Positions 36,077 through 45,564 of a stretch of DNA of 64,000 nucleotides are shown in pieces. The position numbers and the translations under genes are program-made. Positions within the stretch are counted from its first letter, which is position 1. The number at the start of each line of letters is the position of its first letter. The stretch comes from Bacteroidales bacterium UBA5382. GTDB lineage: Bacteria > Bacteroidota > Bacteroidia > Bacteroidales > Dysgonomonadaceae. The notes under the pieces were generated by a model. It was not told the DNA's origin, did not search any database, and saw only the letters and a program-made list of their open reading frames with translations. The stretch is from NCBI GenBank assembly GCA_002409745.1, contig DHOU01000020.1, positions 1 through 64,000 on the forward strand, written 5' to 3'.

Positions 36077-38077
36077 ATGCATGACTCTTTATTTTTGAAA
36101 AAAATATATCTATTCCTGTTTTGTTTGGCTCTGAGTGGCGCGGCGGTTTCCGCACAGCAGGTGCCTTATGAAGTCGTTACAAACAATGGTCAGACATTCT
36201 ATAAGTATACGGTGAAGCCGGGAGAAGGAGTGTATGCCGTAGCGCGTAATTTCTCGGTTTCCGTAGCCGATATTCTCCGGCATAATCCCGGGGCGAGTTC
36301 GGGTTTGCAAAACGGGCAGTACTTGCTTATTCCCGTTCGTGGAAATAGTCAACTTGTAAACACGACGGTTCCCATGCCGGGTTCTGTTCGGCAAGGACCT
36401 GTCGAGAATCAAAATAAGACATTTAAGCATACGGTTGTCAGGGGAGAAACGGTATTCAGTCTTTCGCAGATGTATCATGCTTCTGTTGAGGAGATTTATA
36501 ATCTTAATCCCGGGTCAAAGGAAGGGATTGCCGAAGGGCAGGTGATAACGATCCCTCAGCGGCGTGTGATTAGTGAAGAGAAAGAAGAAAACTACCGTTA
36601 CCATACGATTCTTCCGCAGGAAACGCTTTACTCTCTTGCCCGCACGTATTCATTGAGTGCGGAAGATATTCTTCGGGCGAACCCCGGCCTTTCCGTGCAA
36701 ACGTTCCGGATCGGCAAGACGATACGGATTCCTTTTTTCGAGTCGTATGAAACCGTCGTTCCTTATCATGACCAGGATACGACGCTCCGCCATAAAGTAG
36801 AAAGACGGGAAACGCTCTATAGTATTTCGCGGCAGTATAATGTTTCGGAAGAGGATATACGCCAAGCCAATAACGGATTGGAGCAAGGGCTAAAAACCGG
36901 TATGGATTTGGTTATTCCCGTTAAGAAAGGAGCGCTGCGCAATGGCAGCACGGTTCAGGCTGAAAGTCAAGCAAACCGCCTGCTTGTTCCACCCCGGCCT
37001 TCTAAAGTTAACCGGATGAAAGTGGCTCTTCTCTTACCGTTTTTGGAGAAGAATAACGATAATCGGCATTTGCGCTTTCAGGAATATTACGAAGGGTTTT
37101 TATTGGCTGTGGAAAAGATGAAAGAAGAAGGAGCGGATATCGAATTGTATGTGTTTGATATCGGTACGGAGAGCGACACCCGCAAGCTTACCAGTCTGCT
37201 TGAAACCCTCGAAATGCAATCGCTGCATTTAATGATCGGGGGCTTTTCGGATAATCAGATCAAGATTCTTTCCGATTTTTCTAAAGCTCATAATATTAAG
37301 TATGTGGTTCCTTTGTCGCGAAGCAATGAAGTACTCAACAACGGCATGATTTTTCAAGTTAATTTTCAGCCTTCCTATAATTATACAAAAGCATCGCACG
37401 TGTTTATGCAGACTTATCCGGCAGCCAAGGTTCTTTTCGCCACCGGGGAAAAGGGTGATAAAGCCGATTTTATTTCACAATTGCAAAGCGACTTAAAAGC
37501 CGATAAGCGTTCGTTTGTGAAGGTGGACGGCAGCAATTTGGAGACTGCTTTTCTCGCGCAGTTGGATCCTGCGAAGGACAATGTCGTTGTGCCGGCTTCG
37601 GGAGATTCCCCGTCGCTAAAACGGATGGTCGAGGCTCTAAAGAAAATAAAAGAGACCCATCCTTCTTATACAGTCCGCTTGTTCGGCTATCCGGAATGGC
37701 AGACCTATGATGAGGAGCTTGTGAAGGATTATCATTTGTTTGATACCCAGATTTTTTCGTCCTTTTATGTCAATGAACAGGATCCGGCGACCCGGGACTT
37801 TATGCAGAGCTTTAAAAAGTGGTATGATCGTGACCTCTTGAACACGTATCCCAAGTATGGTTTATTAGGTTACGATACCGGATTGTTTTTCTTGACGGCG
37901 TTAGCAAGATACGGGGTTAATTTTGAACAGTCTGTAGATCAAATCCGGGTAAATACCTTGCAGTTCCCGTTTTACTTTGAACGAGTCAATAATTGGGGCG
38001 GATTTATTAATACCGGATTATATCTGATTCATTACGACACCTCTAATTCGATTACTAAAACAGATAAAAGTCGATGA
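36077..38077 (+). CDS. Four-LysM protein with periplasmic-binding-like C-terminal domain
   Basis: Exported protein of 666 residues. Signal peptide ends near VSAQQ. Four LysM peptidoglycan-binding motifs lie in the first half, near residues 34-80, 115-160, 172-216 and 237-282; each has the form (Y/H)xVxxxET-x-(Y/F)-(S/A)-x-(A/S) followed by LxxxNxG and a final IP. The second half (about 310-660) has the fold signature of type-I periplasmic binding proteins (KVALLLPFLEKN, MIGGFSDNQIK, YVVPLSRSNEV). Likely a cell-wall-attached factor in envelope assembly, comparable in layout to LpoA-like regulators, but that is inference. TATTTTTG at 36020-36027 is a candidate promoter. It overlaps the next gene by 4 bp. 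Confidence 0.85.
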   Translation: MHDSLFLKKIYLFLFCLALSGAAVSAQQVPYEVVTNNGQTFYKYTVKPGEGVYAVARNFSVSVADILRHNPGASSGLQNGQYLLIPVRGNSQLVNTTVPMPGSVRQGPVENQNKTFKHTVVRGETVFSLSQMYHASVEEIYNLNPGSKEGIAEGQVITIPQRRVISEEKEENYRYHTILPQETLYSLARTYSLSAEDILRANPGLSVQTFRIGKTIRIPFFESYETVVPYHDQDTTLRHKVERRETLYSISRQYNVSEEDIRQANNGLEQGLKTGMDLVIPVKKGALRNGSTVQAESQANRLLVPPRPSKVNRMKVALLLPFLEKNNDNRHLRFQEYYEGFLLAVEKMKEEGADIELYVFDIGTESDTRKLTSLLETLEMQSLHLMIGGFSDNQIKILSDFSKAHNIKYVVPLSRSNEVLNNGMIFQVNFQPSYNYTKASHVFMQTYPAAKVLFATGEKGDKADFISQLQSDLKADKRSFVKVDGSNLETAFLAQLDPAKDNVVVPASGDSPSLKRMVEALKKIKETHPSYTVRLFGYPEWQTYDEELVKDYHLFDTQIFSSFYVNEQDPATRDFMQSFKKWYDRDLLNTYPKYGLLGYDTGLFFLTALARYGVNFEQSVDQIRVNTLQFPFYFERVNNWGGFINTGLYLIHYDTSNSITKTDKSR

Positions 38078-38760
38078 AACGGTATGCGCTGATTGTTTTT
38101 CTCATCGGTCTGAACTTATCGGTTATGTATGGCCAGGCGAATAAGTTTAAAGGGGAGTTCTATGTCGGAGCCGGCGCAGGAGCGCTGGTTTCATCCGTCA
38201 GTTTTTCGCCCGGTGTGGCTCAGAGTTTCCATTTAGGAATGCACGCAGGGATAGCAGCCAAGTATATATCGGAGGAGCATTTGGGGGTTATTGCCGAAAT
38301 TAACTTCGCCCAACGGGGATGGAAAGAAGACTATGATGCGGAAACCGGATTTTCGTATAACCGGACGATGAATTATGTGGAGATTCCCTTTTTATGGCAT
38401 GTCTATTTTGGAAATAAAGTGCGGTTTATTTTTAATGCGGGGCCTCAGGTAAGCATTCTATTCAATCATTCCTCAAGTATGAGCGAAGCGCTTGCGGCTG
38501 ACGTGGAAACCCAAAAAAAAGCAAATCCGGACAATGCTTTTATCGGATTGCAATATGCCGATCCCGAAAGCCGGTTCGATTACGGATTGATAGGGGGCGT
38601 CGGGTTAGAATTGAGGACGGGGATCGGCGATTTTGATTTGGAAGGCCGTTATTATTTTGGCCTTGCCGATTTTTTCCGTTATGAAAGCCGGAAAACGGAT
38701 TTTTCGCGTGCCGCCCATCGCGTGATAGAAGCGAAGCTTACCTATTATATAAAATTCTGA
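38074..38760 (+). CDS. Outer-membrane beta-barrel protein (porin family)
   Basis: Predicted small outer-membrane barrel of 228 residues. Signal peptide ends near MYGQA; amphipathic strands with alternating aromatic residues follow (FYVGAGAGALVSSVSFSPG, HLGVIAEINFAQRGWKEDY, YVEIPFLWHVYF, FIFNAGPQVSILF), and the chain ends in LTYYIKF with a terminal aromatic residue, as required for barrel insertion. It matches the PorT/outer membrane beta-barrel domain style of Bacteroidota. The ATG overlaps the stop of the LysM protein by 4 bp, so the two are translationally coupled. Confidence 0.85.
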   Translation: MKRYALIVFLIGLNLSVMYGQANKFKGEFYVGAGAGALVSSVSFSPGVAQSFHLGMHAGIAAKYISEEHLGVIAEINFAQRGWKEDYDAETGFSYNRTMNYVEIPFLWHVYFGNKVRFIFNAGPQVSILFNHSSSMSEALAADVETQKKANPDNAFIGLQYADPESRFDYGLIGGVGLELRTGIGDFDLEGRYYFGLADFFRYESRKTDFSRAAHRVIEAKLTYYIKF

Positions 38761-38776
38761 TGAAGGAATCAATAGA

Positions 38777-40045
38777 ATGACGACTACTTGTGAGTATGAA
38801 ATAATGGCGCCGGCAGGTTCCTACGACTCTCTCATGGCGGCTATCCAAGGCGGCGCCGACTCCGTTTACTTCGGCATCGAAGGATTGAATATGCGCGCCC
38901 GTTCTTCCAATAATTTTACGATAGACGATTTGCATGCCATCGCCCGTATATGCAGGGACAATCATATCAAGAGTTACCTCACGGTCAATACCATTATCTA
39001 TGAGCAGGACATGGCGTTGATGCGCCGCATTGTCGATGCCGCCCGGGAGGCTCGCCTGACGGCTATTATCGCCGCCGACGTAGCCGTGCTGATGTATGCC
39101 CGGAGCATCGGGGTGGAAGTGCACTTATCGACGCAACTCAACATCACCAATACCGAAGCGCTGAAGTTTTACGCACAGTTTGCCGATGTCGTCGTGCTGG
39201 CCCGGGAGTTGAATCTGGAACAAGTGGCGGGTATTCATCGCGATATTGTCGAGCAGCAAATAAAAGGGCCGTCGGGCCGGTTGATTCGTATCGAGATGTT
39301 CGCCCATGGCGCATTGTGCATGGCGGTGTCGGGTAAATGTTATCTGAGCCTTCACGAGAAAAGCCTTTCGGCCAACCGCGGCGCTTGCAACCAAATCTGC
39401 CGCCGCGCCTATACGGTAAAAGACAAAGACAGTGAAATCGAACTGGACATCGATAACGAGTATATCATGTCGCCGAAAGATCTGAAAACAATTCATTTTA
39501 TGAATAAGATGATGGACGCCGGCGTGCGGGTCTTTAAGATAGAAGGGCGGGCGCGGGGCCCCGAATATGTCCGTATCGTGACCTCATGCTATAAAGAGGC
39601 GGTGCAGGCGTATTGCGAAGACTCCTTTACGCAGGAAAAAATCGATTTGTGGAATGAAAAGTTGGCGACCGTATTCAATCGCGGTTTTTGGGATGGTTAT
39701 TATTTGGGCCAGCGGTTGGGAGAATGGACTCATCGTTACGGATCGGGAGCGACCAAAAGAAAAGTCTATGTCGGAAAGGTCCTTAAATATTTCGGAAATA
39801 TTGGTGTCGCCGAATTCCTTATCGAAACCCAATCGGTAAACGAAGGCGACGAACTGCTGATTACCGGTCCGACTACGGGAGCGGTGTTCGCCACGGCTCA
39901 AGATATCCGTGTCGATTTGGAAACCGTCGAAGAAGCGGTAAAGGGACAACATTTTTCCTTCAAGACTCCTGAGAAAGTTCGTCCCAACGATCAGTTGTAT
40001 AAGATGGTTTGGGCTAACCGCAAGGGAACGGCGTACGCGGAATAG
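38777..40045 (+). CDS. U32-family peptidase-like tRNA/rRNA hydroxylation protein
   Basis: U32 family protein of 422 residues. EIMAPAGSYDSLMAAIQGG and VYFGIEGLNMRARSSNNF at the start and the cysteine cluster KCYLSLHEKSLSANRGACNQICRR near residue 195 are diagnostic. Despite the peptidase name, characterised members (TrhP/YegQ, RlhA) hydroxylate tRNA uridine-34 or 23S rRNA and carry an Fe-S cluster at these cysteines. A role in U34 hydroxylation is likely; which substrate cannot be decided here. Array 2 starts 20 bp after its stop. Confidence 0.9.
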   Translation: MTTTCEYEIMAPAGSYDSLMAAIQGGADSVYFGIEGLNMRARSSNNFTIDDLHAIARICRDNHIKSYLTVNTIIYEQDMALMRRIVDAAREARLTAIIAADVAVLMYARSIGVEVHLSTQLNITNTEALKFYAQFADVVVLARELNLEQVAGIHRDIVEQQIKGPSGRLIRIEMFAHGALCMAVSGKCYLSLHEKSLSANRGACNQICRRAYTVKDKDSEIELDIDNEYIMSPKDLKTIHFMNKMMDAGVRVFKIEGRARGPEYVRIVTSCYKEAVQAYCEDSFTQEKIDLWNEKLATVFNRGFWDGYYLGQRLGEWTHRYGSGATKRKVYVGKVLKYFGNIGVAEFLIETQSVNEGDELLITGPTTGAVFATAQDIRVDLETVEEAVKGQHFSFKTPEKVRPNDQLYKMVWANRKGTAYAE

Positions 40046-40065
40046 AGTACCGGAGCATGCAAGTC

Positions 40066-40275
40066 GTTTGTGCGATGCTAACAGGCATTTTTTAATATCG
40101 GCAGCCGGTTTTCGTAGTATTGAGCGGCATTTTTGTCATTCATGCACTCATTTTTGTATTGTATACATGTCGTTTTGTCATTTTTACATCGGTTTTTCTG
40201 TTTCAAACAGGTCATTATGTCGTTCTTATGCCGGTTTTTCTATATTGAATAGGCTATTTTGTCCTTCTTGCATCA
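40066..40275 (+). repeat. Array 2: phase-locked 21-bp tandem repeat
   Basis: Ten contiguous units of exactly 21 bp starting at 40066, 40087, 40108, 40129, 40150, 40171, 40192, 40213, 40234 and 40255. The shared pattern is RTTTTTGT followed by a pyrimidine-rich middle and often CAGGC or CCG at the end; single units differ widely. No indel breaks the register. It lies between the U32 gene and the helical protein gene at 40584. One plus-strand frame happens to stay open across it (heptad-like SFCHFYI units), but there is no coding support. The rest of the 538-bp gap is AT-rich with a promoter. Confidence 0.85.
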
Positions 40276-40491
40276 AGAAAACACAGGATGTTGCGTCAAA
40301 AGTATGCCTCCCCCGCCTCTAACGGCTTTATCCCGTTGAACGAATCGGCCGGAGATGCGATTTTCGACCTGCATTTTTCGTGAAAAACATTTTTAACAGG
40401 ATAAAGGTTCTTTTTTCAGTCGGATATAACATTCATATCTACAGTTGATTAGTTTTTATTGACCATATTAATCTTAAAACAATTCAAAGCT

Positions 40492-40499
40492 TAACTTTG
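40492..40499 (+). promoter_or_regulatory. Candidate promoter for the helical protein gene
   Basis: TAACTTTG, a perfect TAnnTTTG match, 84 bp before the ATG at 40584. Confidence 0.4.
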
Positions 40500-40583
40500 A
40501 TTAACTTGTGGAAGTCATTACTCCGTAAATTATTTCCTAAACTTGGGCGTTTTTAAATATAAACATATAAAAATAAATCCATT

Positions 40584-41249
40584 ATGAATACGAGAGATTC
40601 TAATTCACAAAGAATGGCTCGTAACGTGAAGGAAGTCCTCCACCAATACGAACCGGTTTGGAAGGAAAAACCAAGAGTAGCCAAGGAAGTAAACACATTC
40701 GACTCGGCTGTGGAAAAAATGGAGCCGCATGCCATAGGCTCGCTTATCGTAACCAAAGGTTTCACGGATAATAAGGATGCCGTAGCCCTCGAGATGTACG
40801 CAGAGGCAGCGGCGATCGCCCGGAGGGTATCGATCTATGCCCTCGATACCGGCGACTACGGATTGCACGACCAACTGCGGGTCAGCCGCGGGTTCCTCGT
40901 GAATATGGGAGAAGAAACAGCTTTCCACAAGGTCGAAGACATTTACAATCGCGTGTTGCCGTTGGTGCCGTTGTTGGTAGATTATGACGTTGACGAAACG
41001 AAAATGGCCGGTCTAAAAACGTTGATGGATTCGTATGAAGCGCTGACGGACAAACCCCGTAACCTGACCCTGGAACGCAAACGCCATAACCAGACCATTC
41101 CCGAAGTGAAGAAAGAACAACGTCAGAGTCTGTACAAGCTCGACAGCCTGATGACGATGTTCGCCGGCACCGATTTTTACAGGGATTACAAGAACGCCCG
41201 CATCATTATCGACCGGGGCGGAAGTTCAAAGGAAGAAGAAAAGAAATAA
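40584..41249 (+). CDS. Helical protein of unknown family next to array 2
   Basis: Hypothetical cytoplasmic protein of 221 residues, predicted largely helical, no signal peptide, ending in an acidic/basic tail (SSKEEEKK). Seen: a short polar N-terminus, VWKEKPRVAKEVNTFDSAVE, a segment typical of uncharacterised Bacteroidota proteins (FTDNKDAVALEMYAEAAAIA, residues about 61-80), ARRVSIYALDTGDYGLHDQL, and a LYKLDSLMTMFAGTDFYRDY block near the end. It is not detectably similar by eye to the DUF6261-like protein at 19075, but size, helicity, charged tail and location beside a 21-bp array are the same. It stands alone. Function unknown. Confidence 0.75.
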   Translation: MNTRDSNSQRMARNVKEVLHQYEPVWKEKPRVAKEVNTFDSAVEKMEPHAIGSLIVTKGFTDNKDAVALEMYAEAAAIARRVSIYALDTGDYGLHDQLRVSRGFLVNMGEETAFHKVEDIYNRVLPLVPLLVDYDVDETKMAGLKTLMDSYEALTDKPRNLTLERKRHNQTIPEVKKEQRQSLYKLDSLMTMFAGTDFYRDYKNARIIIDRGGSSKEEEKK

Positions 41250-41652
41250 GGATATATTATAAGAAGAACCATATTTATAAATATGAAATCCGTCATTTAT
41301 TTATTATCAATACCTCTTGGCATTATCCAATTAGGCAAAAACAACTTGGATTAGCTAAGGCGTCTGCCGTTACTTCTCTTTATCTAAATCGACAGATGCC
41401 CATTACCTTGATATCTATATTCAGATTTTTAAGAGGAAAAATAACATACTTTCTGGTACTCCATATGTACAATTGAACGTAGTTTTCAGAAATACATAAT
41501 CAAACCCTTATTAAAAAAGATAACAACATGAAATTAACCGGTTGTTCCGTATTTAGAACTCTTCCTACTTTCCGATTGGGTAAAAATAACTTGGATAGGT
41601 CAGGCGCCTACTGTATGTTTTACACTTTATCAATAACTAAAATTATTCATTA
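41250..41652 (+). other. Decayed region with two LGKNNLD-coding fragments
   Basis: No intact gene seen. Two diverged copies of a roughly 40-bp segment occur near 41323-41363 and 41573-41613, both reading LGKNNLD in the frame of short ORFs (41283-41354 and 41528-41653). The first reads straight into a stop after NNLD; the second continues RSGAYC. They look like remnants of a duplicated small gene or leader. Confidence 0.4.
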
Positions 41653-41772
41653 ATGAGACAAACAAATCATATCCTATTTTTACTTTTACTCTTTCTTTTG
41701 TCTTGTGCAGGAAAAGCCGATAAAAACAATAATCCGGCACAATACGATACGATTCCTGTCATAGCCAGTTGA
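41653..41772 (+). pseudogene. Truncated lipoprotein remnant
   Basis: A 39-codon frame with a perfect lipoprotein signal (lipobox LLSC, Cys18) and a start of a mature part (GKADKNNNPAQYDTIPVIAS) that ends abruptly. The QYDTIPVI stretch resembles the N-terminus of 6-bladed beta-propeller lipoproteins of Bacteroidota, which are about ten times longer. The following 180 bp show no continuation, so this is probably a dead gene. Its ATG overlaps the stop of the preceding 41-codon frame. Confidence 0.5.
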
Positions 41773-41953
41773 ATTATTGCAGAATCAGGGTTTTATTGTG
41801 AAACCGTTATAGAAATAAACGGTAATCTCGGTAACATGAGAAAGCTGTTCTTAATAACACCTTCAGTAAAAAATAGCCTCGTGATTATTTGAATAACCCG
41901 AAAAAAAGTGCCATATTTGTAACGCTAAAATTACTTGAAAATAAGGCGAAAAT

Positions 41954-42808
41954 ATGGCTGTGTTCCGTAATAAATATGACTACTATTTAGGTTACGCCTT
42001 GAGTGGAGGAGGAGCAAAAGGCTTTGCTCACTTAGGAGCCTTGAATGTACTGGAACAATACGGGTTGAAGCCCGACATCATTGCCGGGACCAGTGCCGGT
42101 GCGTTGGCCGGCGTGTTGTATGCCGACGGGTTTCATCCTCTTGAAATTTCCGATCTGTTCAAAGGCCGTGAGTTTCGTGAATTTATTGAATTCACGCTAC
42201 CCAAAACCGGATTTTTTAAGAGTACCGGACTTTATAAGTTCCTGAAAAGTAACCTCCGGGCGAAAACCTTTGAGCAGTTGCAAATTCCTTTTGTGGCTGT
42301 AGCTACGGACTGGAATAATGCCCGGAGCGTTGTTTTTTCGCAAGGTGATAATTTGGTGGAATCGGTTGTCGCGTCGTGCTCTGTGCCCATTGTCTTTCAT
42401 CCGCAATATATCGATGGCGCAGCTTATGTAGACGGAGGATTATTTAAAAACTTTCCTGTCTCGGTCATTCGCAAACAATGCAAATTCGTAATCGGAGTCA
42501 ATGTGTCGCTCATGATTCCCCCCGCTGAAAAGAATAATATACGGAAAATGGCCGAACGGACATTTAATCTGATGTCTAACGCGAATACCCTAATAGATAA
42601 AAAACTATGCGATATCTTGATTGAAACCCCGGGCGTGGAAAAATACACCATGTTCGATTTGAATAATATCGATACGATCTCAGAATTAGGGTATACCTGT
42701 GCAGCCCATACCATGGGCGAAGAAGCGTCGTTGAAAATCGTCAGGCGGTGCCTGCGATATAAGGAATTCAGTGAAAAGATCATTCATTATATTAAACGGA
42801 ATAATTAG
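41954..42808 (+). CDS. Patatin-like phospholipase family protein
   Basis: Serine lipid acyl hydrolase of 284 residues. The patatin catalytic dyad is complete: oxyanion-hole GGGAKGFAHLG (about 18-28), nucleophile GTSAG (Ser about 48), and the Asp motif DGGLF (about 162). No signal peptide, so it acts in the cytoplasm or at the inner leaflet. Relatives cleave phospholipids or acyl glycerols; the substrate is unknown. It starts after a decayed stretch, and the GH13 gene begins one base after its stop, so translation of the two is coupled even though their functions appear unrelated. Confidence 0.92.
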   Translation: MAVFRNKYDYYLGYALSGGGAKGFAHLGALNVLEQYGLKPDIIAGTSAGALAGVLYADGFHPLEISDLFKGREFREFIEFTLPKTGFFKSTGLYKFLKSNLRAKTFEQLQIPFVAVATDWNNARSVVFSQGDNLVESVVASCSVPIVFHPQYIDGAAYVDGGLFKNFPVSVIRKQCKFVIGVNVSLMIPPAEKNNIRKMAERTFNLMSNANTLIDKKLCDILIETPGVEKYTMFDLNNIDTISELGYTCAAHTMGEEASLKIVRRCLRYKEFSEKIIHYIKRNN

Positions 42809-42809
42809 C

Positions 42810-44507
42810 ATGCAATCCCATAAAATAGTTATCTACCAAGTGTTGCCGAGATTGTTCGGAAACCGGACGGCAAACAATATTCAGAACGGAAGCATCGGGG
42901 AAAACGGATGCGGAAAGTTTAACGACTTCACCGATACGGCGCTTCAAACTATCAAAGACGCCGGTTATACCCATGTGTGGTATATCGGTGTGTTGGCTCA
43001 TGCTTCCATAACCGATTATACGCGTTACGGCATTCCCGAACAATATCCTGAAATTATCAAAGGAAATGCCGGATCGCCGTATAGTATCCGCGATTATTAT
43101 GATGTGGATCCCGATTTGGCGGTGCACGTGGAGAACCGTATGCAGGAATTCGAGGAGCTGGTAGATCGTACACACAAAGCCGGGTTGAAAGTTATTATCG
43201 ATTTTGTACCGAATCATTTGGCCAGAAATTACCGATCGGTTAATAAACCTGCCGGTATCGAAGATTTTGGGGAACACGACGATCCGTCCGTCGCTTTTTC
43301 CCCTCAAAACAACTTTTATTATCTGCCCGGCGAAGCGTTGCACCTGCAAATAGCGCCGGCAAAACTCACGCATGCCCGGTATCACGAGGAGCCGGCAAAA
43401 GTAACCGGAAATGATTGCTTCACCAATAATCCGACACAATATGATTGGTACGAAACAGTAAAGCTCAATTATGGAGTCGATTATCTGAACGGCCGCCAGA
43501 CTTATTTTTCGCCGGTACCCGATACTTGGAAAAAGATGAAAGATATCTTGCTGTTTTGGGCTGCGAAACAAATCGACGGTTTCCGCTGCGATATGGCCGA
43601 GATGGTTCCTTTGGAATTCTGGCGGTGGGTGGTTCCGCAAATAAAAGAACAGTATCCCGGACTGCTTTTTATCGCCGAAATATATAATCCTTCCGGATAC
43701 CGGGATTTCTTAGCCGATACGGTCTTCGATTATCTTTATGATAAAGTCGGATTATATGACGTGCTCCGTGATGTGTCGTGCGGATATCGGCCGGCATCCG
43801 ATATTACGTTTACGTTGAACAATGTAGGGGATATACAGCATAAAATGTTGAATTTTATGGAAAACCACGATGAACAGCGTCTCGCCTCCGATTATTTTCT
43901 GAAGAGCGGCGACAAAGGAATTGCCGCCATGGTATTAACGTCGTGCCTGAATGTAAATCCGGTCATGATTTATTTCGGACAAGAGTTAGGAGAAAGAGGT
44001 ATGGATGAAGAGGGATATAGCGGTAAAAACGGCCGTACCACGATCTTTGACTATTGGTCGGTGGATACGGTGCGGCGATGGAACAATGGAGGCAAATGGA
44101 ATGACGAGTTACTGACCGTGGAAGAAAAACGGTTGCAGCAGTTTTACTCCAAACTCATAAAAAGCTGCCATAACGAAAGGGCGCTTTCGCAGGGATTGTT
44201 TTATGACTTGATGCCGGCTAATTATGATAATCCCGATTTCGACTCGACCAAACAGTTCGCATTCCTTCGCAGCGACAAAAAAGAGTTAATCGTGGTCGTG
44301 GTCAATTTCGATAATCATGCCAAAGAGGTCTCCATTCATATTCCTCCGCATGCTTATGCGTTCTTTGAGTTAAATCATTTACAAGGGGGAAAGGCGCGAC
44401 CGTTATTTAGCGGAGATGGCGCGGAATTATTTTTCTCGCCGCAAGGCTCTCTCAAAGTGACTCTTGGAGCACACTCGGGGGAAGCGTATAAGATTTCTTC
44501 TTTGTAA
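42810..44507 (+). CDS. GH13 alpha-amylase family glycosyl hydrolase
   Basis: Cytoplasmic alpha-glucan hydrolase of 565 residues. The frame is open into the patatin gene, but the ATG at 42810 removes a 13-residue overlap and starts at the conserved IYQVLPRLFG. GH13 motifs are present: VIIDFVPNHLAR (region I), GFRCDMAEMVP with the nucleophile Asp (region II), FIAEIYNP with the acid Glu (region III), and NFMENHDEQR with the third Asp (region IV). A C-terminal beta-sandwich follows. No signal peptide, so it works on internal or imported maltodextrin or glycogen. Exact specificity unknown. Confidence 0.92.
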   Translation: MQSHKIVIYQVLPRLFGNRTANNIQNGSIGENGCGKFNDFTDTALQTIKDAGYTHVWYIGVLAHASITDYTRYGIPEQYPEIIKGNAGSPYSIRDYYDVDPDLAVHVENRMQEFEELVDRTHKAGLKVIIDFVPNHLARNYRSVNKPAGIEDFGEHDDPSVAFSPQNNFYYLPGEALHLQIAPAKLTHARYHEEPAKVTGNDCFTNNPTQYDWYETVKLNYGVDYLNGRQTYFSPVPDTWKKMKDILLFWAAKQIDGFRCDMAEMVPLEFWRWVVPQIKEQYPGLLFIAEIYNPSGYRDFLADTVFDYLYDKVGLYDVLRDVSCGYRPASDITFTLNNVGDIQHKMLNFMENHDEQRLASDYFLKSGDKGIAAMVLTSCLNVNPVMIYFGQELGERGMDEEGYSGKNGRTTIFDYWSVDTVRRWNNGGKWNDELLTVEEKRLQQFYSKLIKSCHNERALSQGLFYDLMPANYDNPDFDSTKQFAFLRSDKKELIVVVVNFDNHAKEVSIHIPPHAYAFFELNHLQGGKARPLFSGDGAELFFSPQGSLKVTLGAHSGEAYKISSL

Positions 44508-44533
44508 ACATTTTTTATTAGAAGTAGTTTTTG

Positions 44534-44541
44534 TACTTTTG
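44534..44541 (+). promoter_or_regulatory. Candidate prs promoter
   Basis: TACTTTTG, a perfect TAnnTTTG match, 71 bp before the prs start, with a T-rich -33 region. Confidence 0.45.
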
Positions 44542-44612
44542 TGGCGAAAAATTCAATCAATAGAGAGTAGTCTTGTTCAAACAATATTAATTAAACTATA
44601 GTATAAAACAGC

Positions 44613-45548
44613 ATGCAGGAAAGGCCGTTTAAAATTTTCTCCGGCACCAAGTCTCGTTATTTTGCCGAAAAAGTGTGTAACAGCATTGGATGTCCGTTGG
44701 GAAATATGATCATCGAACATTTTGCCGATGGTGAGTTTGCCGTATCTTATGAGGAATCTATACGTGGTAAGCAGGTATTTCTCATTCAATCTACGTTTCC
44801 CAATTCCGATAACCTGATGGAATTATTGTTGATGATCGACGCCGCAAAGCGTGCATCCGCCAAATCCATTGTCGCCGTGATTCCTTATTTCGGATGGGCG
44901 AGGCAAGACCGGAAAGATAAGCCCCGTGTGAGTATCGCCGCCAAACTCATTGCAGATTTACTGCATGTGGCGGGAATCAACCGGTTGATCACAATGGATC
45001 TTCATGCCGATCAGATTCAAGGATTTTTTAATGTCCCGGTAGATCATTTATATGCTTCGGGGGTTTTTATCGATTATTTGAAAGGATTGGACTTGAGTAA
45101 TATGGTGATCGCGACACCGGATGTGGGAGGAACGAAACGCGCCAGCGCCTATTCCAAGTTTTTAGGATGTCCGATGGTGATCTGTTACAAATTGCGGAAG
45201 AAAGCCAATGAAGTTTCCGATATGCAGATTATCGGCGATGTAAAGGGGATGGATGTGCTGATTATCGATGATATTGTCGATACGGCGGGAACCATTACCA
45301 AGGCCGCTAATTTAATTATGGATAAAGGGGCTAACTCCGTAAGAGCTATCGCCAGCCATGCCGTGATGTCCGATCCGGCGTCGGAACGGGTGAATCAATC
45401 CGCACTAAAAGAAATTATCTTTACCGATAGCATACCTTATTCTAAAAAGTCGGAAAAAGTAAAAATACTTTCGGTTGCCGATATGTTCGCCAACTCCATT
45501 ATCCGGGTTTATAATAATGAGTCTATTAGTTCTTTATATGTGGTATAA
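44613..45548 (+). CDS. prs: Ribose-phosphate pyrophosphokinase
   Basis: Makes PRPP from ribose 5-phosphate and ATP for nucleotide, His and Trp synthesis; cytoplasmic, 311 residues. The ATP-loop region YFGWARQDRKDKPR (about 91-104) and the PRPP-binding VLIIDDIVDTAGT (about 209-221) are conserved. N-terminal KIFSGTKSRYFAEKV and the NLMELLLMIDAAKRASA helix are typical. Single gene with its own promoter; the next gene downstream is dead. Confidence 0.96.
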   Translation: MQERPFKIFSGTKSRYFAEKVCNSIGCPLGNMIIEHFADGEFAVSYEESIRGKQVFLIQSTFPNSDNLMELLLMIDAAKRASAKSIVAVIPYFGWARQDRKDKPRVSIAAKLIADLLHVAGINRLITMDLHADQIQGFFNVPVDHLYASGVFIDYLKGLDLSNMVIATPDVGGTKRASAYSKFLGCPMVICYKLRKKANEVSDMQIIGDVKGMDVLIIDDIVDTAGTITKAANLIMDKGANSVRAIASHAVMSDPASERVNQSALKEIIFTDSIPYSKKSEKVKILSVADMFANSIIRVYNNESISSLYVV

Positions 45549-45564
45549 TTAAAAAACTTTTGGT

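Noticed and set aside
40068..40322. 84-codon Cys/Phe-rich open frame
   Set aside because: A translation of array 2; heptapeptide look is due to the 21-bp period, with no homology or ribosome-binding site.
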